From Algoriphagus vanfongensis DSM 17529 (GTDB taxonomy: Bacteria; Bacteroidota; Bacteroidia; Cytophagales; Cyclobacteriaceae), in assembly GCF_000429465.1 (NCBI RefSeq), contig NZ_AUBX01000014.1, positions 186,001-250,000 of the forward strand: 64,000 nucleotides of DNA, in the 5' to 3' direction. Every line of letters starts with the position of its first letter. Position 1 is the first letter of the stretch. The notes under the pieces are model-generated. The model worked only from the letters and a program-made list of their open reading frames with translations, did not search any database and was not told where the DNA came from. The translations under genes were made by a program, and so were the position numbers. Positions 26,750 through 34,637 of the stretch are shown here, one piece after another.

Positions 26750-27385
26750 TCAATTAATGAGTCCCTTCTTATAGGCGTTGTTGACCAGTTCGGCCGTATT
26801 TTTTGCTTTCAGCTTATAGAGAAGGTTTTTTCGGTGCGTTTCCACCGTGTTTTTGCTGATAAAAAGTTTCTCTGCCACCTCGAGAGTAGTCAGCCCATTG
26901 GCGATACAGTCCAGCACCTGAGACTCTCGTTCCGAGAGTTTCTCTTCTACTTGGTATTTGGATGGATTTTTAAAAAAACTATTCAATAGCAGCTTATTCA
27001 CTTCCTCACTCACGTAGGACTCACCACTATGAAGCGTGTGAATAGCATGGAGCAAGTCACTTTTACCGGTGTTTTTGAGAAGGTATCCAGTGGCTCCACT
27101 TTTGAGCATATCAGAAATATAATAGCGATCCAAATGCATGGATAGCCCCAGTATTTTCATGTCCTGATATTTCTTTGACAAGGTCTTTGTCGCTTCCACT
27201 CCGTCCATTTCGGGCATATTGACATCCATAATCACCAGATCGACAGGAGTCTTTTCACAAAGTTGGAGCACTTCTTTTCCATTGCCGGCTTCGGCCACGA
27301 CACGAATTCCGGGCACATCCAGCAGCATGGCTTTGAGCCCGTCTATAAATAATTGGTGGTCATCCGCTATGAGTACATTGATCAT
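26750..27385 (-). CDS. NarL/FixJ-type response regulator with LuxR HTH
   Basis: The protein has 211 residues. The receiver domain has DDH at 8-10 and the phospho-acceptor in VIMDVNMPEMDG (Asp54). The LuxR helix-turn-helix is at about 148-211 (LSERESQVLDCIANGLTTLE, then ISKNTVETHRKNLL). It is the first gene of a leftward set with the amino-sugar kinase and the HisKA_3 kinase, its likely partner. It is divergent from the second SusC/SusD operon with about 450 bp between, where perfect inverted repeats suggest an operator. Confidence 0.95.
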   Translation of the reverse strand: MINVLIADDHQLFIDGLKAMLLDVPGIRVVAEAGNGKEVLQLCEKTPVDLVIMDVNMPEMDGVEATKTLSKKYQDMKILGLSMHLDRYYISDMLKSGATGYLLKNTGKSDLLHAIHTLHSGESYVSEEVNKLLLNSFFKNPSKYQVEEKLSERESQVLDCIANGLTTLEVAEKLFISKNTVETHRKNLLYKLKAKNTAELVNNAYKKGLIN

Positions 27386-27605
27386 CGGAGCAAGGTCTTT
27401 TCTTAAAATTAATTTGGGTTCTATTGTTGATATAAGTTTACCGATCTTTTAAGAAATCCTCCTTCTTTTTTCCACCAGCGGAGAGTCTCAGCGACTTACA
27501 CTCCCACTACCAGCCATCTTCCGTCTTTGCCGCTAAGCGAAAAGAACCCTACCAAAGAGCCTCTCAAAAAAGCAGCAATAGAGCAAATAAGGGCTCATTA
27601 TCTCA

Positions 27606-27617
27606 CTTGTTTACAAG
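27606..27617. promoter_or_regulatory. Short inverted repeat CTTGT-TT-ACAAG
   Basis: Perfect 5-bp arms with a 2-nt centre, in the divergent gap between the NarL regulator and susC. It is a weak candidate operator on its own. Confidence 0.25.
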
Positions 27618-27689
27618 ACCTTATTTTAATAAACATCGAAAACACCAAAGGCAATTTAGAACTCAGAATCGAATTGGTGATTTATCAAT

Positions 27690-27707
27690 ATCCCTGTTTT
27701 CAGGGAT
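27690..27707. promoter_or_regulatory. Perfect inverted repeat ATCCCTG-TTTT-CAGGGAT
   Basis: Perfect 7-bp arms lie around a TTTT centre, about 130 bp upstream of the second SusC start. This is a good candidate operator for a dimeric regulator; the NarL-type protein encoded just upstream is one possibility. The first SusC leader also contains a GGG/CCC-armed repeat, though of a different arrangement. The rest of the 450-bp gap shows no convincing gene. Confidence 0.5.
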
Positions 27708-27837
27708 GGAGAGACTCTGTTTTTTCAAAAGATTTGACGGTAAAAATATATCTACCCGAATTGGATCATGTGGAATCTGCAGGACTTCACCCTCCCAATC
27801 AGGTAGATAGACCTAACCCATTTCAAACCATTTTAAC

Positions 27838-30800
27838 ATGTCAAACATGAAAAAACTACTACTCGGTGCTTTTACCATGGTATGTTTTCTCCTGTTCCAT
27901 GCTCATGCAAATGCACAGACTTTCAATGTGACGGGAACCGTCAAAAGTGCAGAGGATGGACTATCGCTACCAGGAGCCAGCATATTGGTAAAAGGAACAA
28001 CCAAGGGGGTAACCTCTAACGTCGATGGGAGCTTTTCCATCTCAGTAGAAAGCGGACAAACCCTCGTTTTTAGCTTCATCGGTATGGAAGCTCAAGAGCG
28101 AGTCATCACCCAAAGCCAGACTTTGGAAATCACCCTGCAACCAGACGCACAGTCCTTAGAGGAATTTGTCGTGGTCGGCTATGGCACCCAAAAACGAAGC
28201 GATCTGACTGGTTCTGTCAGTTCGGTAGACACCAAAGTACTGGAGTCCAGGCCTATCACAGATGTGGCCCGAGGCCTTCAAGGCACCACACCAGGCCTGA
28301 CCATCACTACTCCAAGTGGACAAATCGGTCAAAACCCAACCATCCGGTTGAGAGGATCTGTCGGAACTTTGAGTAACTCCGGCGGTGCCCAGCCTTTGAT
28401 CTTGGTGGACAACGTGGAAATCCCAAGCCTCCAGCTTGTCAATCCTGAAGACATCGAATCCATCTCTGTATTGAAAGATGCGGCCTCAGCCTCTATCTAT
28501 GGATCCAGAGCTGCTTGGGGTGTGATCTTGATCACCACCAAAAAAGGCAAAAAGGGAGAAGCTCCCAAAATCAGTTATTCCAATAACTTTTCATTTGCTA
28601 CTCCTACTACCACTCCTACCATCGCTCCTACAGCGGAAGGTGCCGAGATGGCATTCCGTGCTTTGCAGAGAACCAACCCATCCACCAATGTTTTTGGTGT
28701 CGTAGGGATGTACTTCGATGAAATCGGTATTCAGAAGATGAGAGATTGGGAAGCTCAGTATGGAGGTCAAGACCTAGGACCGGAAATGGTGCTGGGAAGA
28801 GATTTTGAAATTCGTGACGGAAGACTATTTTTCTATAGACCATGGGATGCTGGAGAGATGTTCATGAACAAGTGGACTCCTCAGCAAAAACATGATGTCT
28901 CTGTATCTGGTGGCACTGAAAAGACCACCTATCGACTTGGCGTAGGCTACTTGGGACAAAACGGTGTTTTGAAAGTAAATCCTGATGAGTTTAATAGATA
29001 TTCTGCGGATTTGAGCTTGAGCTCTCAGGTGACAGATTGGATGGAAGTAAGAGGTGGCGTACTGTACTCAGACACCAAGTTTACACGACCATTCTACTTC
29101 TCCAGCGAAACATACGATCCATGGTACTACCTATTCAGATGGCCTAAAAACTATCCTTATGGCACCTATGAAGGCAACCCTTTCCGTAGTGCCATCACGG
29201 AAGTACAGCAAGCCAAAATGAATGAGGAAAAAACCACCTTGACCCGATTCAATTTGGGAACCACAATCACCCCTCTCAATGGACTTTCGATTGTGGCCAA
29301 CTACACCCACGATTCTCAAAACTACCATGAGCATCAGACAGGCGGATCTGTATCAGCTTACAACTTCTGGTCTACCGGTGCGAATCTTCAGTATGCCCCA
29401 TACACCAGTGCATCCTACGATAGAGTTTCTTATATGTCATCTTGGAGCAATAGAAATGTAGGAAAACTATTTACCACCTACGAAAAAGCAGCGGGTGATC
29501 ATACCTTCAAAGCCATGGTCGGTGGTGACATCGAGTCTTACGAATACTGGTATCACAGTTCGCAAAGAAGACAATTGATGGATCAGGACAGAGGTGAATT
29601 GGATTTGGCTTCTGGAGATCAATTTGTCGACGGAGCAAGAAACCTTTGGTCCACTGCGGGTCTTTTCAGCCGTTTGAACTATAACTACAAAGGAAAATAC
29701 TTCCTGGAGCTTAATGGTAGATACGATGGATCTTCCAGACTTTCTCCTACCGAAAGATGGGCATTTTTCCCATCGATGTCTGCGGGCTACGTGATCTCCG
29801 AGGAATCCTTCTTTGAGCCAATCACACCGGTGGTTTCTTTCTTGAAACTACGTGGCTCTTGGGGTGCTATCGGCAACCAAAACGCCTACATCAGTGACAT
29901 CTATAGAATCATGTCTTCGTATAGCTCCAGCTGGTTGATCGGCTCGGACAACAAGCTGACATTTGGTACTCCAGGTGCTTTGCCAAGCTCATTGACTTGG
30001 GAAACTGTCACCACCTTGGATTTGGGCTTCGATGCTCGATTCTTCAAGGATAAGTTTGGAGTAAGCTTTGACTGGTACAAAAGAATCACTTCTGACATGC
30101 ACAGTGCAGGTGAAGTATTGCCTGCCAGCTACGGTACATCTGCCACCAAGCAAAACCTCGGTGAATTGGAAACCAAAGGATGGGAATTGGCCCTGGACTA
30201 TGGTCATACATTTGACAATGGACTATCCATCAACTCTACCTTCGTCATTTCTGATTACATAGAGACTGTCACCCAATTTGCTGACAACCAAAGTATCTAT
30301 TCCAACAGACCTGGAAGAGTCATAGGCGATATCTGGGGCTATGAGACAGATCGCCTGTTTACCGAAGATGACTTTGTCAAAGACGGAAACGGTGAATTTG
30401 TTTTGGACAATGGGAAATATGTCTTAAAAGAAGGTATCCCTTCTCAGGAAATCTTCGAAAGTGGCTGGTTCTACTACGGACCAGGCGATGTCAAGTACAA
30501 AGACTTGAACGGCGACGGAGTGATCGACTACGGAAGCAATACCGAAGATGATCATGGAGACTTGAAAGTCATCGGAAATGAAACTCCTCGATATCAGTAT
30601 GGATTCAGATTGGGCATGGACTACAAGGGTGTAGATTTCAGCATGTTCATTCAAGGAGTGGGTAAGCGCGACTTCTGGGCAAACGGACCGATTTTCGTGC
30701 CGGGCTACAGACCGGGAGAAGCGTGGTTTGACCATCATTTGGACTACTGGACTCCAGAAAATCCGGATGCATTCTATCCAAGACCTACTGATGCCGGAGC

Positions 30801-31098
30801 TTCCAGCAACTCTAGAAACTTCCTACGTCAGACCAGATACCTACTGGATCTTTCTTACATGAGAATGAAAAATATCACCGTAGGATACTCTCTTCCATAC
30901 ACTTGGATCTCCAAAGCTGGAATGGAAAAAGTCAGAGTGTATTTCAGTGGAGAAAACCTCTTCGAATTTGACAATTTGAACTTGCCTTTGGATCCGGAAG
31001 TAGATTATACTTCTGCCGGACTAAACGACTCCAACACCTTTGGACGAGTGTATCCTTATAGCCGATCACTTTCTTTCGGTCTACAAGTCACATTTTAA
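27838..31098 (+). CDS. SusC/RagA family TonB-linked outer membrane protein
   Basis: The protein has 1086 residues; the start may instead be the ATG three codons later (MKKLLLGAF), which gives a cleaner signal peptide ending at ANAQ. A carboxypeptidase-regulatory-like domain (about 28-105, FNVTGTVKSAEDGLSLPGAS) is followed by VVVGYGTQKRSDLTGSV, the conserved segment ahead of the SusC plug, and by VLKDAASASIYGSRAAWGVI, then the barrel ending in LQVTF. It should import a specific oligomer with the SusD encoded 12 bp downstream. The residue pattern (many Trp/Tyr in the barrel) does not identify the ligand. Confidence 0.95.
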   Translation: MSNMKKLLLGAFTMVCFLLFHAHANAQTFNVTGTVKSAEDGLSLPGASILVKGTTKGVTSNVDGSFSISVESGQTLVFSFIGMEAQERVITQSQTLEITLQPDAQSLEEFVVVGYGTQKRSDLTGSVSSVDTKVLESRPITDVARGLQGTTPGLTITTPSGQIGQNPTIRLRGSVGTLSNSGGAQPLILVDNVEIPSLQLVNPEDIESISVLKDAASASIYGSRAAWGVILITTKKGKKGEAPKISYSNNFSFATPTTTPTIAPTAEGAEMAFRALQRTNPSTNVFGVVGMYFDEIGIQKMRDWEAQYGGQDLGPEMVLGRDFEIRDGRLFFYRPWDAGEMFMNKWTPQQKHDVSVSGGTEKTTYRLGVGYLGQNGVLKVNPDEFNRYSADLSLSSQVTDWMEVRGGVLYSDTKFTRPFYFSSETYDPWYYLFRWPKNYPYGTYEGNPFRSAITEVQQAKMNEEKTTLTRFNLGTTITPLNGLSIVANYTHDSQNYHEHQTGGSVSAYNFWSTGANLQYAPYTSASYDRVSYMSSWSNRNVGKLFTTYEKAAGDHTFKAMVGGDIESYEYWYHSSQRRQLMDQDRGELDLASGDQFVDGARNLWSTAGLFSRLNYNYKGKYFLELNGRYDGSSRLSPTERWAFFPSMSAGYVISEESFFEPITPVVSFLKLRGSWGAIGNQNAYISDIYRIMSSYSSSWLIGSDNKLTFGTPGALPSSLTWETVTTLDLGFDARFFKDKFGVSFDWYKRITSDMHSAGEVLPASYGTSATKQNLGELETKGWELALDYGHTFDNGLSINSTFVISDYIETVTQFADNQSIYSNRPGRVIGDIWGYETDRLFTEDDFVKDGNGEFVLDNGKYVLKEGIPSQEIFESGWFYYGPGDVKYKDLNGDGVIDYGSNTEDDHGDLKVIGNETPRYQYGFRLGMDYKGVDFSMFIQGVGKRDFWANGPIFVPGYRPGEAWFDHHLDYWTPENPDAFYPRPTDAGASSNSRNFLRQTRYLLDLSYMRMKNITVGYSLPYTWISKAGMEKVRVYFSGENLFEFDNLNLPLDPEVDYTSAGLNDSNTFGRVYPYSRSLSFGLQVTF

Positions 31099-31110
31099 TC
31101 AGCATCAGTC

Positions 31111-32817
31111 ATGAAATTAAAAATAGCAGCACTTGCACTTAGCCTTTTCGCAATGACCAGTTGCGATGATTTTCTGGAAAAGCCTCCTGTGGACAGGTTG
31201 ACAGATGAAACCTACTGGACATCCGAAGACAATGTACGAAGCTTCTCTTGGGGCTTCTACACAGCGTATTTCAGTGGATACGGCTCCAGTTTTTCCTGGG
31301 GAAAATTCTTCTCTGGTCAAAACCTCAACGACGACTTCTCTCCGAGTAACCCTCCACAATTCCGGAGAACAGTCCCTTCAGCAGCCTCTAGTTCCTATTG
31401 GACTTTCTCGTATGTGAGAAAAGCCAATATCTTCCTCAATAGGGTTCAGACCGTCCCGATGGACGAGGAAGCCATTGCCCATTGGTCAGGAGTGGCTCGT
31501 TTCTTCAGAGCGATCGAATATCATGATTTGGTCAAGCAATTTGGTGATGTGCCATGGTTTGGTGAAGAAATAGCCGAGACAGACCAAGAGACTCTTTACA
31601 GACCTAGAGATCCACGGGACTACGTCATGGACAGAGTCCTGGAAGATCTACAATTTGCGGCAGCAAACGTGAGAGTGTCAGACGGCAATGATGGACTTTC
31701 TGTCAATCGGGCTGTAGTCTTGACCTACCTTTCCAGAATCTTCCTCTACGAAGGCACCTGGCAAAAATATCATGAAGGCAATACTGCCAAAGCCAAAGAA
31801 TACCTGGAGGCATCCAAAAACGCGGCAGATCAATTGATCCAGACGGGAGCCTATTCCCTTGGCAACTACCGAGAGGTATTCAATTCTCTCAATCTTGCGG
31901 GCAATCCTGAAGTGATTCTGTACCGTCACTACGAGCCAGGATTGATCACACACGCGCTGAATTCCTACAACAACAAGGAACCTCAGACGGGCGTTTCCAA
32001 AGACGCAGTGGACTCCTACTTGGCCAATGATGGACTTCCTATCGCTCTGTCTGCAGTATATCAAGGAGATCAGGGAATCGACAACGTGATGGCAAACCGT
32101 GACCCAAGAATCTATGAAACCTTGATCAGCAGCGAATTGAGACTGAACGGAATCGCTTCCAATTACAGTACCACTGGCTTTGCAACTCACAAGTTCCTAA
32201 ATGAAGTCATCAAAGACGAGCCAGAAGGAAGCTCCAACCTGAACTATACTGACGCTCCAGTTTTGAGATATGGCGAAGTTTTGATCAACTATGCGGAAGC
32301 TGCAGCTGAACTGGCAACAGTCGGTGGCCCAGCGTTGACGCAAGCTGACCTAGACATGTCCATAAACGTGCTTCGTGACAGACCCGGAGTCATGCTTCCT
32401 CATTTGGAAGTGATGGGCGAAAATGCCGCGGTAAACGGTCAGGTATACGAAGATCCCTCCAAGGATCCATCTGTCTCCTCTATCCTCTGGGAAATCAGAC
32501 GTGAGCGAAGAATCGAGCTAATGATGGAAGGTTTCAGACTAGATGACCTGAAGAGATGGAAAAAACTGGAATACACAGATACTGAATCAAATAGTGATAT
32601 CAATCGTGGCGCCTGGATCTCAAGAGCCGAGTACCCAGAGCTGCAAAGTAGCGTCGTGCTTTCTGATGGAGATGAAGGCTATATCATACCTGCTTCAGCG
32701 GATGCTTCGCAAAGACTATTTGACGACCCAAGAGTTTACTTAGATCCTGTGCCTTTGGATCAAATCACGCTCTACCAAGAAAACGGTGTAGAGCTGACTC
32801 AAAACCCTGGCTGGTAA
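31111..32817 (+). CDS. SusD/RagB family nutrient-binding outer membrane lipoprotein
   Basis: The protein has 568 residues. The lipoprotein signal ends at AMTSC (Cys18) and continues DDFLEKPP, the usual SusD start. An early TPR-like part contains RKANIFLNRV and VARFFRAIEYHDLVKQFGD. The C-terminal half has LRYGEVLINYAEAAAEL and RRERRIELMMEGFRLDDLKRW, both typical of SusD. It caps the SusC channel encoded upstream and binds the ligand on the cell surface. A strong terminator follows, so the operon here is just the pair. Confidence 0.96.
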   Translation: MKLKIAALALSLFAMTSCDDFLEKPPVDRLTDETYWTSEDNVRSFSWGFYTAYFSGYGSSFSWGKFFSGQNLNDDFSPSNPPQFRRTVPSAASSSYWTFSYVRKANIFLNRVQTVPMDEEAIAHWSGVARFFRAIEYHDLVKQFGDVPWFGEEIAETDQETLYRPRDPRDYVMDRVLEDLQFAAANVRVSDGNDGLSVNRAVVLTYLSRIFLYEGTWQKYHEGNTAKAKEYLEASKNAADQLIQTGAYSLGNYREVFNSLNLAGNPEVILYRHYEPGLITHALNSYNNKEPQTGVSKDAVDSYLANDGLPIALSAVYQGDQGIDNVMANRDPRIYETLISSELRLNGIASNYSTTGFATHKFLNEVIKDEPEGSSNLNYTDAPVLRYGEVLINYAEAAAELATVGGPALTQADLDMSINVLRDRPGVMLPHLEVMGENAAVNGQVYEDPSKDPSVSSILWEIRRERRIELMMEGFRLDDLKRWKKLEYTDTESNSDINRGAWISRAEYPELQSSVVLSDGDEGYIIPASADASQRLFDDPRVYLDPVPLDQITLYQENGVELTQNPGW

Positions 32818-32836
32818 TTTGAGTTTATAGTAGAGC

Positions 32837-32875
32837 AATGTCCCTCTTTCCTCTGGATTGAGGGACATTTTTTTT
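32837..32875 (+). terminator. Intrinsic terminator of the second susCD operon
   Basis: The stem AATGTCCCTC / GAGGGACATT (10 bp perfect) is followed by eight T, starting 20 bp after the SusD stop. Confidence 0.92.
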
Positions 32876-32942
32876 GACATCATCCCAAGATGACCCCCAT
32901 ACGTATCCGGACTTTTTCATGGTAAACTTTTAACTTCGCATC

Positions 32943-33419
32943 ATGACGGAAACCCAAAAGAAATTTATGAAAGAAGCTATCCGAATGGCTCATGAAGGGA
33001 TGGAAGCTGGACATGGTGGACCTTTTGGCTGTGTGATAGTAAAGGACAATCAGATCGTAGGAAGAGGCTACAACAGCGTCTTAAAAACTAAAGACCCTAC
33101 AGCCCATGCCGAAGTAGTTGCTATTCGGGATGCCTGCTCTCGACTAAATCATTTCCAGCTGGAAGGCTGCGATATTTATACATCCTGTGAACCTTGCCCC
33201 ATGTGCTTGGGTGCAATTTTCTGGGCTAGACCAAACAAGGTCTATTACGCCTGTACCAAAGAAGACGCTGCTGAAGCGGGCTTTGATGATGATTTTATTT
33301 ATCAAGAGATTGATCTTCCATTGGAAAAGAGATCTATTCCGATGGTCTCACTTCTACGCGAAGAAAGTTTGCAGGCTTTTAGTGCATGGAAAGAGAAAGA
33401 GGACAAAACAGAATATTAA
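32943..33419 (+). CDS. guaD: Guanine deaminase (cytidine deaminase-fold type)
   Basis: The protein has 158 residues, and its sequence is close to what I know of Bacillus subtilis GuaD: GGPFGCVIVKDNQIV, DPTAHAEVVAIRDAC with zinc ligand and general acid (His55, Glu57), TSCEPCPMCLGAIFWARP with Cys85 and Cys88, and the GuaD-type EDAAEAGFDDDFIYQEI and C-terminal EY. It deaminates guanine to xanthine in purine salvage. The C-terminal swap segment separates it from TadA, which lacks AGFDD. It is monocistronic; a TAnCTTCG sequence 20 bp upstream may be its -7 element. Confidence 0.9.
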   Translation: MTETQKKFMKEAIRMAHEGMEAGHGGPFGCVIVKDNQIVGRGYNSVLKTKDPTAHAEVVAIRDACSRLNHFQLEGCDIYTSCEPCPMCLGAIFWARPNKVYYACTKEDAAEAGFDDDFIYQEIDLPLEKRSIPMVSLLREESLQAFSAWKEKEDKTEY

Positions 33420-33463
33420 TACTCTTCTATTCATTGGAGTATTTCAAAACAGGGTGGCAAATC

Positions 33464-33511
33464 GTTTTTTATAAAAAACATTTTTAAAAATTGTTTTTCA
33501 TAGAAAACAAT
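33464..33511. promoter_or_regulatory. Tandem palindromes, two near-identical 16-mers
   Basis: Three adjoining symmetric sequences occupy this gap: GTTTTTTATAAAAAAC (perfect 16-bp), ATTTTTAAAAAT (perfect 12-bp), and ATTGTTTT-N6-AAAACAAT (8-bp arms), whose core GTTTTTCATAGAAAAC differs from the first 16-mer at only two bases. The 16-mers are 29 bp apart. They lie between two convergent gene ends, with a terminator 16 bp to the right, so no intact target gene is evident. Confidence 0.6.
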
Positions 33512-33526
33512 CAGTTTCGCTTAGAA

Positions 33527-33566
33527 CAAACAAAACCCGACCAAAAAGTGATCGGGTTTTGTTCAA
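33527..33566. terminator. Bidirectional intrinsic terminator
   Basis: The stem ACAAAACCCGA / TCGGGTTTTGT (11 bp) has A- and T-rich flanks on both sides. It ends the leftward gene pair and would also stop anything started at the palindromes on the left. Confidence 0.85.
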
Positions 33567-33573
33567 TAAAACT

Positions 33574-34161
33574 TCAATACATTAAGTCTGCTACAGAATT
33601 CCCGAAAAGGCCATTGAAATAAGTGAAATCTCCAGTATCAATATCCAGATGCGTAATTTCCGGGATTTTCATTTCATAAATAATTGAACTTATTCGGGTG
33701 TAGCCTTTGGATTTTAAGTAATCTTGGATAAAAGTAAACTCTTGTGGAATTGCTGATTCAACAACTTGCCCTTCATCCACTAAAAACCCACTTTGAGACT
33801 TGACTTGGACAGTTTCAAAAAAGTAAACTGGAGCCAGTAAACTTAAAGCTAATACAAGTTCTCTATCAGTGAGAATTCCTTTAGCTGAATTTCTTTCGAC
33901 CCGAATTCTAAAACCCAAGCTTCTTTTATGCACAATTGATTTTCGATCACATAAAGTCACTTGATTCCCCTTACTTTCAGCTAAAACAGAAAGCTCTTTC
34001 AAAATAGAAGTCTGATTGGAATGATCTCCTTCTAAAATCAGCTTCTTCAATGTCCTAAACTCCAACGAAGCTTCAATTCTGGGATCTCGCTCTAGTTGGT
34101 GTAAATCGATCTCAGAAGGAAAATAGCTGGAAATTATTTTTTGTAGAAGAGGATGATCCAT
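33574..34161 (-). CDS. Hypothetical protein (195 residues)
   Basis: I do not recognise the family. The ATG (MDHPLLQKIISSYFPSE) is chosen over a GTG two codons upstream. The protein looks soluble and mixed alpha/beta: a charged N-terminal helical half, then RSLGFRIRVERNSAKG, LVLALSLLAPVYFFET, and a C-terminal half with TFIQDYLKSKGYTRISSIIY. There is no signal peptide or transmembrane segment. It lies 16 bp behind a small lipoprotein gene on the same strand, so the two form an operon. Base composition is AT-rich compared with the neighbouring ffh gene, which hints at a newer arrival. Confidence 0.7.
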   Translation of the reverse strand: MDHPLLQKIISSYFPSEIDLHQLERDPRIEASLEFRTLKKLILEGDHSNQTSILKELSVLAESKGNQVTLCDRKSIVHKRSLGFRIRVERNSAKGILTDRELVLALSLLAPVYFFETVQVKSQSGFLVDEGQVVESAIPQEFTFIQDYLKSKGYTRISSIIYEMKIPEITHLDIDTGDFTYFNGLFGNSVADLMY

Positions 34162-34177
34162 TTTCACTTATTGAATT

Positions 34178-34522
34178 TTATAACCTGGCAAATCCAACAC
34201 AAACATCCAGTTCCACATTCCCTCCAGCCTCGTTTGAAACTCTATAGTGGAATGTGGGACTATAGTAATCCCGATTCGTGATCAAGGTGTCCACATTTCC
34301 AGCCGGGAAGGAGAATTCATTGAATTGAATTTCATGATCCACTTTCCCTTTTAATCTGATCCAAACTGAGTAAATCCCATCGTCCATCTCCAGCCCACTG
34401 GGAATGGAATCCTGAAATTGAGTCTCAGAAGTAAGGATTGAAGTACACTTCTCATCGGTGGTCCTAAGGCAGGCAGAGTTAAGAAAAAGTAAAATCGGTA
34501 AAGCAAGTCTTAAGTATTTCAT
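34178..34522 (-). CDS. Small putative lipoprotein (114 residues)
   Basis: The N-terminus MKYLRLALPILLFLNSAC is a lipoprotein signal with the lipid-bearing Cys at 18. The mature part is short and beta-rich (GIYSVWIRLKGKVDHEIQF, DYYSPTFHYRVSNEAG) and contains two further Cys residues (KCTSIL and DVCVGF) that could form a disulfide. I do not recognise a family. It is the first gene of a two-gene leftward operon with the unknown 195-residue protein. Confidence 0.7.
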   Translation of the reverse strand: MKYLRLALPILLFLNSACLRTTDEKCTSILTSETQFQDSIPSGLEMDDGIYSVWIRLKGKVDHEIQFNEFSFPAGNVDTLITNRDYYSPTFHYRVSNEAGGNVELDVCVGFARL

Positions 34523-34577
34523 TGAAAAAAGATTCTGATAGAATTTACCTTTACCAATAAGGCCATTTCAATTTTAA

Positions 34578-34612
34578 AAAACAAAACCCGATCCTTTCAG
34601 ACCGGGTTTTTA
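34578..34612 (-). terminator. Intrinsic terminator of ffh
   Basis: The stem AAAACCCG / CGGGTTTT has a 12-nt loop and a T-rich tract following on the minus strand, 26 bp after the ffh stop. Confidence 0.8.
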
Positions 34613-34637
34613 AACTTCATATTTTATCTTTCAGAAT

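Noticed and set aside
27527-27850. 107-codon rightward frame in the susC leader
   Set aside because: Low-complexity, no recognisable fold, overlaps the inverted repeats and the SusC start. More likely non-coding leader.
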